Shown: positions 12,771 through 23,586 of the stretch, piece by piece
Numbering within the stretch: position 1 is the stretch's first letter
Layout of the letters: the number at the start of each line of letters is the position of its first letter
Source: Puffinus mauretanicus
Taxonomy: Eukaryota > Chordata > Aves > Procellariiformes > Procellariidae
Length of the DNA stretch: 64,000 nucleotides
Direction of reading: 5' to 3'
Assembly: GCA_023333565.1 (NCBI GenBank)
Contig: JAJKFH010000948.1
Location: 4,042,001-4,106,000, forward strand
The notes under the pieces: model-generated
Databases searched by the model: none
What the model was told of the DNA's origin: nothing
The model's input: only the letters and a program-made list of their open reading frames with translations
Position numbers and translations under genes: made by a program

Positions 12771-13439
12771 GCATGGCAGAGATCAGGCACTCTGTGCCTT
12801 GTGGGTTATTACTCTCTGCTCACTGGAGCAGCTATTCCCATAAGAGTATTCCAGCAAATTTTATCACCATATTCATGTAAAACTCCACGTGCATTGTACT
12901 AAGGAAAGTGTCAGTCACAGTCTAGAAAATGATTGAAACTCGTGGGGAGTTTGGTCAAGCTATGAGGGAGGAGTTTTTTCTCTTGAGGCGGTAATATTTT
13001 TCACTTTTTCAGGATGGATAAGCAGGGGAAGTTGTCACGAGTGTGGTGACCTTCATGCGGAGCTAGAGAGCTGGGGACAGCACTGCAGGAGAAAACATGC
13101 TATACTTCAAAAGGGTCTTCTGCTGTAGGCAGCAGAGATTTGGGTGGTGGCTGGGTATGCTATTTTGATGACAAGCAGGAGAAACATACCCTTCCTAGAT
13201 AGAATTTCTATTTAACTTTAGATTCTACAGAAAACCAAGTTCATTTAAAAAAAAAAAAAAAAAGGAGTTTTTTTTTTAAGCCTGAGTGTGTCTTACGCTG
13301 TGCTCAGTGATATTGTAGCTACAAAGCAGTAATAAACTGTTTGTTTTGCCAAGGTTATAGGCTCTGGTACAAGGAGCTTTTAAGATGTGTGTTGCTGTCT
13401 CTATTGCAAGCCTGCATTCAGCTGTTACCAAAACAGAAA
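12771..13439. other. Noncoding stretch with A17/T10 inverted tract
   Basis: It has no gene signals. At 13247-13277 an A17 run is followed after four bases by a T10 run and could fold as a simple A-T hairpin. The rest is unremarkable AT-rich DNA. Confidence 0.5.
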
Positions 13440-13830
13440 GCAAACTTGTTCTGAGCTAAATGCTTGTCTAATTGCTTTAGTTAGCCCCAAAGATGATATT
13501 ACAACACTGCTCTTGGAAAAGCTATTCCAATGTTTAATTGTTCAGCTAGTGGGTTTTCTTGGTTAACCTAAATTTCCCTGTTCCAGTTTAAACTCAGGTT
13601 TTTCTTCCTTTGTATTCCAGACTGGAAGAAGATTTGTGTTCTCTTGCAGAGGTGTATTAAAGACTTCCTTTTTGTCAGGCTGTGATGTATATTCTCTTTC
13701 CTTACAGATTACATCCCTGAAATCCTTTAAACAGTCTTGCTCCACTGCGTTAAGCCCTTTCCAACTACTCTTGTCTTTGAGATATGACACCTCAAACTGG
13801 ATGTTACTGTTCTGGTAGCTTTGTTAATGC
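13440..13830 (-). mobile_element. Ancient CR1/L3-like LINE relic (3' portion)
   Basis: Read on the minus strand, the segment contains decayed versions of CR1-type landmarks in the right order. First comes a 'tcatatctcaaagac...agttggaaagg' stretch, then 'tttaaactggaacaggg' (the FKLE-type motif near the end of CR1 ORF2), then 'cattggaatagcttttccaag' (the W-R-L-P region), and finally 'ttagacaagcattt'. Between them a 75-codon frame (13563-13790) happens to remain open; its C-terminus FKLEQGNLG parallels the [10 protein letters not shown] motif of the young CR1 at 47058-47945 in this same window. Divergence is high, so this would be an old insertion. The boundaries are approximate, and the match was made by eye. 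Confidence 0.45.
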
Positions 13831-16800
13831 CTGGTAAAAAGGAAAGATTAACTTAAGTGTCCTCTAGGCTGTATTTCACTTTGTGTATCCTGTCATGCTG
13901 ATTGACTTCTTCAGTCATATGACACATTACTTAGGTTTATCTTGGGATCCATTATAACCTTTGATCCTAAAGGGCTTTCACCTAGCCCTCGTTGTACCTC
14001 ATTGTACTGAGTTATTGCTATCAAGACTAAAACTTCCTTGCACTTGCAATTTAGTAAAGGCATACAGGTGTTCTTTTTTTCCAGACACTTCAGCTTAAGA
14101 TCATTTTGCATTTTAGTCTTGTTCTGTTCTCCCGTATACTTTCAACCCTTAATGTCACTAATGAAAATATCAACTGCTGTTGGGTGGAAGACAGACCCCT
14201 TCAGATCTGTCTGTGATGAGTCATTGTGTTTTAAGTCTGCTATGGGTAGATAGCGCATTTTTTCCAATCTGTTGTGCATGTTCCTTATGATAGCCTCATG
14301 GAGGACATACTGTCATGAATGAATTTTGAGCAGGTCTCCAAATGTGCCTACATCAAGAGTTTGCTAAGATAGAGACAAGACTTCAGTTGTTTCTCCCGTA
14401 TTCTAAAGATATGTTGCTTGTTTTGTAGAAAGAAGCTAGACTAATCTAGAATGACTGTTTTTGATAAAACCACATTCTCTTAATTTTTTTTTTAAATTTA
14501 TTTTATTATTCTCCAAAGGCTTTAAATTGTTTAAATATTTGCTTCTGTATTTTTTATGAATTTATGTTTATATGACTGGTCTACAATATCTTCATTGCTT
14601 CTAAACCTTTCTCTTAAAATAGGAAATATTTATTGGTTTTTATTCATCTGGATGGTTACTATGTCCCACCATATTCACCAATTTTTATTGTGAGTAACTT
14701 AGAGAATTTACTGAAACAATTTCAGAATATTCAACAATGGATTACATCTCACCCAAACAACTTTAAAAACATTTAAAAGAACTCTCCAAGATGTCCTTTT
14801 ACAATTTTAGCCAGCAATCTTATCCCATTGTCCCTGGTATTGAGTTAGCTCTCTCATTGTGAGTTACTTGTCTAATGAAGGCAGGCAGAGGAATGCTAAC
14901 CTTTGGCCTTCTCAGGATTGCTTGTTCTGCAGTAGTTTATACTCAACTAAAATGCACAGCAGATTGGTGTAGAAGTTACCTGAAACTGCTTTAGGTTCAA
15001 AATAGAAGGCCAGTACTCAGGCAGTAGTAGGTTTTTTACCAAACTTTGCTTAAAGATGCACGCTAAGGGACAAAAGTTGTATTTGAGGTTTTGCTTCCTC
15101 CTTTGCCCCCAAGCAAGGTAATGAGGCAGTACCTGGTGGAGCTGCAAACACTGAGTGTCTGTCAACCAGAAGAACATTGCTGGCCACTAACAGTGCTTAA
15201 ATGCAACCCTGGCTGCTGCCGAGGCTTGCTTTCCTGCAGGAGGGGAATGGTTTGTTGCAGAAGGACAGTGTGGTATGAGAATTCATTCTGAGCTGCTGTC
15301 TTGCCACGTAGGGCATATATTTATATTGTATACTATTAATGTCTAACATCACGGCAGCGTCTTGAGCTGTAATAGGAGAGTAACAGGATATATAGAAAGC
15401 AGCCTCTGATATCAGAGCTGTATATAGACCTTTACTTTTTGAAAAAAAAAAAAAAAACAACTTTTCAGATTGAAAAGGTTAATACTGATTCCCTTCCACA
15501 AGTCCCAAAAGAACATACAAATGGGTCCTCTGCTGATCTGCAACTAATAACTTCTCAATGTTATGTATGTGCAACTGTCTTGCTCTTTTTCCATTGATAA
15601 TGAAGGTTAAGCTGAATTCTGATTAATTCTCCCCTTCCCCAATGTATTCTCAAGGTAATTTTGATAGTTACAGAAATGCTCAAGTGGAACCTTAAATATT
15701 CTTGATAGTGCTACTTAGAAATTATGCAGTTTGAGAGGAGAATCACAGAATCTGGATTTGAAATTAAAAAATGAAATCTACTTAGCCAAAGCACAAACAC
15801 AGAATGCAAACAGGAATCCACATGTCATCCTGATCTTTACTACAGAAAGTGATCTTAATTTAGGGCCTTAATACTTTTTCACTTTTTTTTTTGTCGTTGA
15901 GGAAAACAGTTTCTCACTTGAGAGAATTTAGAATTCAGCAGAGACCAAATCTGAATTAGTTACGCATTTTTGTCATTCATTGTGTTGTGTAGTTGCGACT
16001 ATCTGCCAATGTTTCTCAACTTTCCCAGGTCTAACCTTTTAAACTGGAATGTAACTGGCATGGGAAGATTTGCAAATGCCATAATCAAGAAATATGAATA
16101 TAATTAAAACAGTAATTTCTTACTACAGGCATATCTTACTTATGCATTTCACTTTCACTGTCGGTATGGAAATGAACAGAGCAATATATATTCATGAAGT
16201 ATTGTGCAGTCATATTCTAAGATTTTTTTGTAGCTCTTTTCTCACAGGCTCTTCTGGAGAGTTACAATCTCTTACTCCCAACAACTAATAAACCCAGTTG
16301 TTGTGTTTTGGTTTTTAAGTATCAACACAGAACCACAATTCTTACTGGTGGTTATAAATGTGGCAAGAATTGCATTTCTGTTTGGACCCATTATTCCCTG
16401 ATAGAAAGTATTCAGCGTACTGGGAGGAAAATGGGGCAACTGTTCATCCATCCATAAACTGTAATGTTAGAAATCTCCTAGCTCTTTCCATTTCAGTGAT
16501 GTTTTTGAATGTCTCATAGTCTGGACTGTCCAGTGAGATATGTTTGCTGTTGTTTGGGGTCTGGGTTTTTACCTCAAGGAATAAAAAGTCGATCTGCCAA
16601 TCTACAAACATTCAGTTGGACCTGTCTTACTTTTAGATTCCTTGAGGAAACTACTTCTCCAGTTCTGCAGTGAAGTTTTAGCTTCCTAAAAGAAATACAT
16701 TTCTCAACACCTGCAGTTTTATTTAAAATATAAAATAATGAGGTGCCTAATGTGGTTTCATGTGCTTTTTGTGTCCATGCCCCCCTCCTCCCCATGGTAT

Positions 16801-18705
16801 GTAGGCTGCTTTGCATTTATAATTTGATATGCTTTAAAGCAAACATTCTTCACTTGCTGATGACATGTCAGTCCTATAAAACTCTTTGATGCAAAACAAT
16901 GATAGTAGCCTTTGCTTTGTTTCCAAATGATAGCTTTAAAACATGTAATTTTAAACCACCTGCAGTTAGAGTAAATACCAGTTTCACAGTCTGATCTGCT
17001 GCTAGATTTTACTTCTGCGTACATGTTTTGAGGCACTTCTCTTTCTTTTTCCACAGAAGCGGCGCAGGTTTCTGTAGTGACTTCCTGCTTAATTGGCTTC
17101 ACTACAATTAAATATCAAACGTAAGATTATGGCTTGTTGCTTTGTCTTTTCCTCTAGTGTCTACTTTTGCTGAGGTGACAGGCACTCCTGAGCCAGGCTG
17201 ACCCCAGAGAGAAGTAAATTTTGAAATCTAACTTGAATACAGGAGCTGAGGAGTTTTAACTGAAAAAAAAACCAACCACCCAACACCTGTGTTAAGCAAC
17301 GAAGAACTCATCTGTTGTTATTTATTTAGACCTTAAACAGCACCTACAACTTTTGAATGGGTTTATTTGGATCTTTGTAGTCTAGATTGACAGATTTCCC
17401 TCTTGGAAACTTTCTTTTCATATGAAGAAGTAGGCATTATAAGTTCAGCCCATAAATGTGTTACAGTCTGATGAAATGGGGACTGTTACAAGAAGACAGA
17501 AATCTGCCTCTTTTTGCTGTCCCCTGTGCTTATGACTAAGAATGATCTGCTTTCCTACGAGTTAAAATTCTGGTATAAACGTTTATGTTACCCTTCGTGT
17601 CAAGACAAAGAGGTGATGCTCTTGCACCCTGAGATGATCTGCTAGGGCTGGTAATGGTCCCGATTCAGGCACCACTGATCAGAAGATGCAGAACACTTGT
17701 GGAAAAGGCTGTGAGACCAAGTTGGAGGAGGAGGAGGAAGAGCTGCTGCAAGGAAAAGGGTCTTTAAAGGAGGAAGTCAACTTTGAGTTTTATGACTTTG
17801 CTCGCTAACATAACCTTGATTTTCAGACAGAGCTGTATGTAATTCTCCATGTTTTTTCCCTAGATGTTCAATAGTGTAGCATTTAAACAATGTAACTTGC
17901 AGCCCTTAGCCCTATTATTAAAATCAAACACACAAATGTGAGGGGTAACTATCTTCTTCTTTGTGATGAAGTCTTATACATCCTTGTACTAATAAAAAAA
18001 AAGTGGTTTGTATGCTGCTTCTAGAAATAGATGAAGGCAAAATTAAAGTGTCTGTCCAACCTAATCAGGCACAATCTTGGATCAGACAGATTGTAGTTGA
18101 TCTGTCTAACTCTGCAGTCATGCCACCCTGTTCGCAGAAAGCTGGATTTGCCTCTGAAAAAAACCGCCCCAAACCCAGAAACGAACAACAGAAAAACCAA
18201 ACCCCCAACACCTAAAAAACTGCCTCATTTCAAATAGACTATAGTCTTCCTACTGCTCAAAAACCCCCGAGGGAAACAGCAGTACCTTTTGTGCAGTAAA
18301 ATCAATCATTTTTGATTATAACAAGAATAATTTGCTGGAAAATGCTTTCTTTTAGATTTCACATTCATGAAATCCAGAGCAATTTTTCTTGAGAAAAAGA
18401 CATGCTGCTCTGATGTTGAATTATATTTCAAGCTCTATTATGTCATGTGTACACTTGCTTGCAGACACATCTAGGTGTATTTATGATAATCTATAACTAA
18501 AGGAAGTGCTAATTGTCTTTACAAAAGCTAACAAAGTTATTTTTTTAAATAATCGAATAACTGCAGATTTGCTCATGCCCCTACTGAAAGTAGAGATTTT
18601 GTTATTTTTATGCCTGTGCTTGGAGAAAATGCCTGCTTCCAGCTTATTTCTGTAGAGCTGTTTCTTTGTTTTTCTGTTAACAAAGTGGCAGGACCAGCAC
18701 CCAAG
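13831..18705. other. Noncoding stretch
   Basis: AT-rich with scattered T and A runs (for example an A15 run starting at 15441). There are purine-rich codon-like repeats at 17729-17750 (ggaggaggaggaag) and A/C-rich patches at 17263-17287 and 18160-18215. Frames such as 16758-17102 minus (114 codons) show no matched splice signals. No transposon is recognised. Confidence 0.5.
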
Positions 18706-18739
18706 TTACAAGGGTGAGAAGAAGGTGAGGACTGTTAGC

Positions 18740-18960
18740 CCTGGTTGCCGTCTGCGGGAGCGCTCCCCAGCCTGGGTCCCCGCAGCCCCCGGGGAGCGCC
18801 CCGGGCGGCTCACCAGCTGCTGCCTGAAGGAAGCCAGCAAAGCAATACCTACGGCGAGGGTGCAACCTGCCCGGCTCGCTGCTAAAATTTTACGCAATTG
18901 AATAGGGTTACATACTGCTTCATCAACCTCCCGCTCCGACTTCGTTGTCAAAGCCAGCAG
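18740..18960 (-). promoter_or_regulatory. Small CpG-rich patch, possible promoter
   Basis: This is the most GC- and CpG-rich short block in the window, with runs such as gcgggagcgctcc and gcgccccgggcggc in otherwise CpG-poor DNA. In birds such patches usually mark promoters and first exons. A consensus donor on the minus strand (cagctg|gtgagc) sits inside it, so a minus-strand transcript with its first intron starting here is a reasonable reading. A GC-rich decayed repeat is the alternative. Confidence 0.35.
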
Positions 18961-19164
18961 GATACACTGCATAGTCGTAGCATTTAGTAAAAATAAGCAC
19001 AGTCCGGTGAAAGCAAGTGGGCCGTAACCTGGAGAGGCTGATCCTTTGGTGGCTCTCCAGGCTCTTGCGGTATTTCTTGATGTTGTTAGGACCATCTTTC
19101 TTCTGTTTTCTCTTCTCCCGTCCTCACCACTTGCTTTTTGTAGGTTTCTAATTGCTGTGTGCAA
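18814..19164 (-). CDS. Candidate first coding exon (minus strand), unidentified
   Basis: An open frame starts with ATG at 19164 and runs on the minus strand through 18706 (152 codons). It crosses a good donor, CAGCTG|GTGAGC, at 18814/18813, after about 117 codons and in phase 0. The predicted N-terminus is basic (many Arg and Lys in the first 40 residues). Next comes a hydrophobic segment around PLAFTGLCLFLLNATT that could span a membrane, and then a second moderately hydrophobic stretch near the donor (TLAVGIALLASF). Residues past the donor are Gly/Pro/Arg-rich, as expected of translated GC-rich intron. A second in-frame Met lies about 23 codons in. I recognise no family. It may equally be a noncoding first exon or a chance frame in GC-rich DNA. 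Confidence 0.25.
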
Positions 19165-20682
19165 TCAGTCCTGTCAGATGCTTTGCCAAGTCTAGCATGC
19201 TGCCAATCCCTGTTTCTAGATCTTTCTGCATTTTTACCAGTATAGCAGGGCAAAGGAGCAGATGATTTTCTGGCGTTTTCAAATTGACCTGCTCTGGTCT
19301 ATGTTAATACTGGCTTAGCCTACATACAGGTTGTACGTTCCTTTACTACGGAGTTTCTTATTTGGTAGTCATTTGCCTTCATTATTTTGGAGCCTACATT
19401 AAGGCTCCAATCTGTATCTAGAAATGTTCTTAAGTATCATAACATAAAATATATTTGGATCAAGTAAAAGGTCCAGTAGACAGCTAAGAGCAGAGCAAGA
19501 TTCTCCTATCGTAACCTTTCAGTATTCAGCAGTCTGCTGTGATTCAAGTTCCTTCTGAGCCAGGCACTGCATCTGAACCTGCAGGTAACTCCACGTTCAA
19601 ATTTAACTCCGGTTCTCTTGTAGTGTTTTTGTAATGATAGGAATGAACTTCAGATGCTGTGCCTTTCTGGCAACGAAATGATCTATAGGAAGTTTTGCTT
19701 TAAATTGGAAGTGAAATTATTGGAAGGTAGTTTGTTAGAAAGGGCAGTCTGATGGGCTGTGATCATTGTCCAAAACATACATGAAAATAAGAATCTGTTT
19801 CATCCTCTTTTCTATTGAAACAGGGAAACATGAACTTTTGTTCCTCTGTGTTTTGTTTTTGCGGGCTTGTTGGTGGGGTTTTTTTTGTTTTTAAATGTGG
19901 CTAGTCTTTTCTTGAAGGAAGATATTTGCTGATTAAACTGCCGTGAAAGATTTTGTTCACAGTTCAAATGTCAGAGGCGTATGTTCATAAATATGCTGCA
20001 TGGCATATACTGGCTGCTTGATGCCATTTTCATGAGGTGCTTTTCTGTATTAAGAACAAAGATGTTTGAAATTAAATATTGAAACTGACTGGGATATTAA
20101 TTACTTAGTAATGATTAAGCAACTCTTCACCAAGGTCAGGAGGATAATAACTATCTCTTCAAAGAGTAAGAAAAATAATACTTTCTTGATGAGCATTGTA
20201 AGTTTAAAAGCTTAATAGGAATCAAGTAATTTTTAAGAGCCTATTTAAAGAGTCAGAAGACTACGTTTGCAAAAGAAGGGAAGGCATGAACTCATTTGAT
20301 TCAGAATTTCAACTATTAAAACCAGGTTGAAATAACAGTATTGAAGGAAAAAGCTTAAATCACTGTCCACAAAACCGTTGTATTACAACCCTACTGTCAG
20401 TGTATCAGTGGCTGAATATCCATGCACTGTTTCATGGCAAGAAGTACTGAACTAAAGAAATCCAAAGGTTGTACTGAGGGATTGACAGCTAAATCCTTCT
20501 GTGGGGCCTATTGTTCCTTGTAAAGTAGAATATAGAGAGTTAAGATTGCTTCTGAAGCATATCACTCTTGTTCCTTTGCTTCTCTTATTTACCCCTGTAT
20601 GTTTCCTGTATGCTTTATTCTCTTTTGTGCACTATTTTGCTCTTGTTATTTTCATTATGGTCTGTCCTTCTCACCTTTGTAG
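19165..20682. other. Noncoding stretch
   Basis: AT-rich, with no recognised repeats or exon signals apart from the pyrimidine-rich tract and acceptor that ends it. Confidence 0.5.
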
Positions 20683-20804
20683 GCAACAAAGATCAGCAAC
20701 AAAAAGATGATGAAAGGGAAATTCCAAAGAAACAATCAGGTCATACACAACTCTCTCTTGCATCTAAAGAAAGGTCGCTAGACCAGGCCCATGGTGATTT
20801 TATG
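20683..20804 (+). CDS. Candidate internal coding exon, hydrophilic, unidentified
   Basis: The acceptor ctgtccttctcacctttgtag ends at 20682. The exon begins with two bases of a split codon (phase 1) and continues for 40 codons starting NKDQQQKDDEREIPKK, ending at tttatg|gtatca in phase 0. A different donor, cccatg|gtgatt, is possible at 20793/20794. The protein is very hydrophilic, rich in Asp, Glu, Lys and Gln, and would be disordered, as in linker regions of scaffold or nuclear proteins. The phase 0 end matches the phase 0 start of the candidate exon at 23456, and the phase 1 start matches the end of 10659-10774. I do not recognise the gene; function is unknown. Confidence 0.4.
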
Positions 20805-20977
20805 GTATCAGTGAATGTGAGGTCATTTTAAGTCTTCTCTTTCTTAGTGAGATAGTGTCTGTGCAAATATATTTGATGGAGGTTGTATGTGAGAGTCTGT
20901 TGGCCTTGTGGTTTTTATCTGAAGTCATAGAAGATACAGAGTCAGTATCTTAATTTCATAGTTTTATTTCATTTTTT

Positions 20978-20978
<1 letters not shown>

Positions 20979-21012
<34 letters not shown>
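20979..21012. repeat. (GT)6(AT)11 microsatellite
   Basis: Six GT units run directly into eleven AT units. Such compound dinucleotide tracts are likely to vary in length between individuals. Confidence 0.95.
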
Positions 21013-21014
<2 letters not shown>

Positions 21015-21939
21015 AATAAAAACACACAAAAAATTTAGTGCCTTCTTCAGGAGCAAGATATTTCTACACTTTGGACTTTACTTTATTATTCTGTGAGCAT
21101 AAAATAATTATATGGTGAATTTCCATTCACTTGGGAAAGAATACCTCTGCATATAGACTGTAACCTCTCCAAGTTATGTTACAGTTATTATTATGCTGTT
21201 ACATTTACGCTGCCTGATTTTTGGTAACAATTCTTTCCACAAGGCTGTTATTAATTGAAATTGTTGGAAATTGATCCTGAATGTCCAAAAGTATGAAAGT
21301 GTGTGGTAGATGCAGGTGCTTCAATATCAGTGACGAGTTTGCATTGGGAAGATGCTATTCTTTCAGTTCCTCTCATGTGCTTTAGATTTCCAGTCTTTGG
21401 TGGTGTCTTATAACTTCCCAATGAAATCCAATCTTTCCAATTAAAATGGAGTATTGAACGTTTGTCATCCCTTTCCACCTACAAATAAGGAAAACTGGTG
21501 AGGATTGCTTGTCTGCATTTAGTCACACCTTGGGGGGTGATACCTGGGGTCCCCCTGATATGGGGGGAATCCAAGAAGTAATATGGAGTTGTTTTAGAGT
21601 GTGCAGCTGATGAAATGAAGTGGAAGGGGACAAGGCAAAAGAATGTGGCTGTGGAGCTGTATTTTTTGTATAATTCTGGTGCAATTATTATGGTGAACTC
21701 TAAGCTTACTGTACAACTAGGCTAATTATAAGAAATGAGAACATAATATATTAAGAGTAAATAATTTGTGTAGGCTATTTTATTGGGCTATCAGAGGAAC
21801 TGGGAATTTTCCCAGTACCTCAAGCAACCTCAGGTGATGGGCATCACTGTGGAGTTAGTGTCTTGTACCAGAGGGTTCATCTGGAAAGGGTAAAGAAAGG
21901 TTGAGCTTGCAATTACTGCTAACAGAATAAATAAAAATT

Positions 21940-21969
21940 AAAAAAAAAAAAAAAAAGGGGGGGGGGGGG
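21940..21969. repeat. A17-G13 homopolymer junction
   Basis: Seventeen A are followed directly by thirteen G. It is not bounded by a recognisable element, although the A run may be an old poly(A) tail. Length accuracy is doubtful in any sequencing technology. Confidence 0.9.
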
Positions 21970-22341
21970 CTAGTTAGCTGAATATGCTGACCTCAGCTTT
22001 CCTGAATAAGGAAAAAATTTTAAAAGGAATAAAAAAATCATGTTTCTGTCTGAAATGTGAAATGTTTGAGAGCTACTGAAGACTAATGAGGCCAGTTCTG
22101 AAATAAAATGTCAAAATGAAACATTATTTTTGAGACTTATTTTTTTCCCCTCATGTTTTACTAGAACTGCAATTTTGATGAGTGCAGTATTGCTCGTGTC
22201 TTCCTTCTCTCTTATGCCTTCATAGTTTCTCTGTTTGCAAGCTTGACACTCCCAGCTGGTCTGCAGACAACAACTGTACTTTAAAGTCCAAGACACATCA
22301 GTGGAAACCAGTAATTGGACCACCGTATTATTTGCATATCG

Positions 22342-22410
22342 AATAAATATATAAGTAAATATAAAATATGTAAAATGTATAAATAAATATATAAATAAAT
22401 ACATAAATAC
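22342..22410. repeat. (ATAA)n-rich tract
   Basis: Imperfect repeats of ataa and ataaat units over about 70 bp. The minus-strand frames through it give artefactual Ile/Tyr/Phe-rich peptides. Confidence 0.9.
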
Positions 22411-22507
22411 TATATCGAGCGTTCTGTCTGCATCTCATTAACCTGAAATGGTTGGCTGGGGTAGCACAGGGGCTGTCAGTTGTCAGCACTGTTGCATGGG
22501 CGCGATG

Positions 22508-22515
22508 TATAAAAG
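22508..22515 (+). promoter_or_regulatory. TATA-box-like core promoter candidate
   Basis: TATAAAAG lies just after gggcgcg, followed by a purine-rich stretch, an arrangement typical of a core promoter with a start about 30 bp downstream (near 22540). No downstream coding exon within 500 bp is convincing. It may belong to a decayed LTR that I cannot recognise, or be chance in AT-rich DNA. Confidence 0.2.
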
Positions 22516-22990
22516 ATGCAGGAGGAGGCTGAGATAAGGGAGACCCCACATGTGGACACAGAACTCTGGTGTGGGGTCAGTGATTGGGAGGACAAAATTA
22601 CTAATTGACCTGCACATGTTTAAAAATGGCTGAGCTATTTGGCAGTCATGCCCCACCCCTACCTTGTGTGCGTAATTCTGGGTGGTGTGGAACTGTGCTG
22701 CGGCTTCATATGGAAGGGTGCCTTTCTTCTCCAGTATCTTTTGAAAGGGGTGTAGTAAAAGACTTGTAAACCCGTTGGAGCAAATTATAAGTGATGGCTG
22801 AAGCCAAGTTTCTACCCATCAAATGCTCAGAAGGGATGCAAATACTGCTGTGAAATCGTGGCTTTTACAGGGGTTGCAGCAATGTTTTTATTTCTAAAAG
22901 GAAGGAGTGAGAACCCCAACCCATCTTTCCGCTTTCTTATTCACTGGTCTTTACTAGCAAGGCACAGTTTTGGGGTTGTATCGAGATTAT

Positions 22991-23147
22991 GTTGGAGGGG
23001 GCGGGGGTTAGTTGTTCCTTTTTGTGTGGTTGGTTTTGATTTGTTTTGTTGGGTTTTTTTGGTGGTGGTGTTGGGTTTGGAGGGGTGGTGTTTTGTGGTT
23101 GGGGATGTTTTTGTTGTTTGTTTTTGTGTTTGGTTTTTTTTTTTTTT
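22991..23147. repeat. G/T-rich low-complexity block
   Basis: The plus strand is almost pure G and T for about 150 bp, with runs such as gggggcggggg, ggtggtggtg and a closing T14. The complementary strand is pure A/C, which produces a spurious Lys/Pro/Gln/Asn-rich frame (22937-23176). The G runs could form a quadruplex. Confidence 0.85.
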
Positions 23148-23455
23148 AACTTCAGTAAAGTGGAGGTGAGGCCCAATCTAAACTCTGCTCATTCTGGTAA
23201 TGTTAACGTGGAGAATTTTAAATAAACTTAAGCAGATTTTGGGTGCATAAATCCCAAACTGATTCAGAAAGGCCTTGCTTGGCAGCTTGCTAGTCTCTTA
23301 GGAGGTGAAGCTACATGGTTTCAGTTTTTCATTTTTGGTCCCTAACTTCTGATACTGAGCTGATTCACAGTATTTGGAATAAGGACTGTGTGTACGTGTA
23401 CGTATGTAAATTAGAAACTGATTTCTGGCATGTCAGAAATCAACCTTTTCCACAG

Positions 23456-23586
23456 CAGGAGGAGGTGAATAATTCAACAGCGGAAAACTATGCACCAAGT
23501 TCTGTAACATCGCCAGACAGGCAAACTACCACAGTTCCCCAAGATCTAGCATCACAAGTTGCAAAGACCGGTCCGCAGAAATGTAG
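23456..23586 (+). CDS. Candidate internal coding exon with NAGNAG acceptor, unidentified
   Basis: A pyrimidine tract, caaccttttccacagcag, supplies two AGs three bases apart (after 23455 and after 23458), so one Gln codon could be optional. The exon then reads in phase 0 for 43 codons, starting QEEVNNSTAENYAP, and ends at tgtag|gtaaaa in phase 2. The product is Ser/Thr/Pro/Gln-rich and hydrophilic, contains one N-glycosylation-type sequon (NNST), and would be disordered. It contains several CpG-bearing codons (gcg, tcg, ccg), unusual for this CpG-poor DNA and in favour of coding. The frame continues only to a TAA just after the donor. It follows 20683-20804 in phase. The gene is unknown to me. 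Confidence 0.4.

Larger units (their letters stand above)
20805..23455. other. Noncoding stretch with simple repeats
   Basis: It contains the GT/AT microsatellite (20979-21012), the A17-G13 run (21940-21969), an ATAA-rich tract (22342-22410), a TATA-like site (22508) and a G/T-rich strand-biased block (22991-23147), each listed separately. Nothing else is supported here. Confidence 0.5.

Noticed and set aside
12471..12902. 143-codon plus-strand frame with internal peptide repeat
   Set aside because: Its length comes from a 66-bp (22-codon) tandem duplication in DNA open on both strands. No splice signals or family.
13563..13790. 75-codon minus-strand frame considered as a gene exon
   Set aside because: Its C-terminus and the DNA beyond it follow CR1-like landmarks, so an old LINE relic explains it better.
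18706..19200. Considered as an ERV LTR or CR1 piece
   Set aside because: No TG...CA ends, TATA plus poly(A) arrangement or CR1 landmarks could be found; kept instead as a CpG-rich first-exon candidate.
22937..23176. Lys/Pro/Gln-rich minus-strand frame
   Set aside because: Produced by a pure G/T low-complexity block; not coding.
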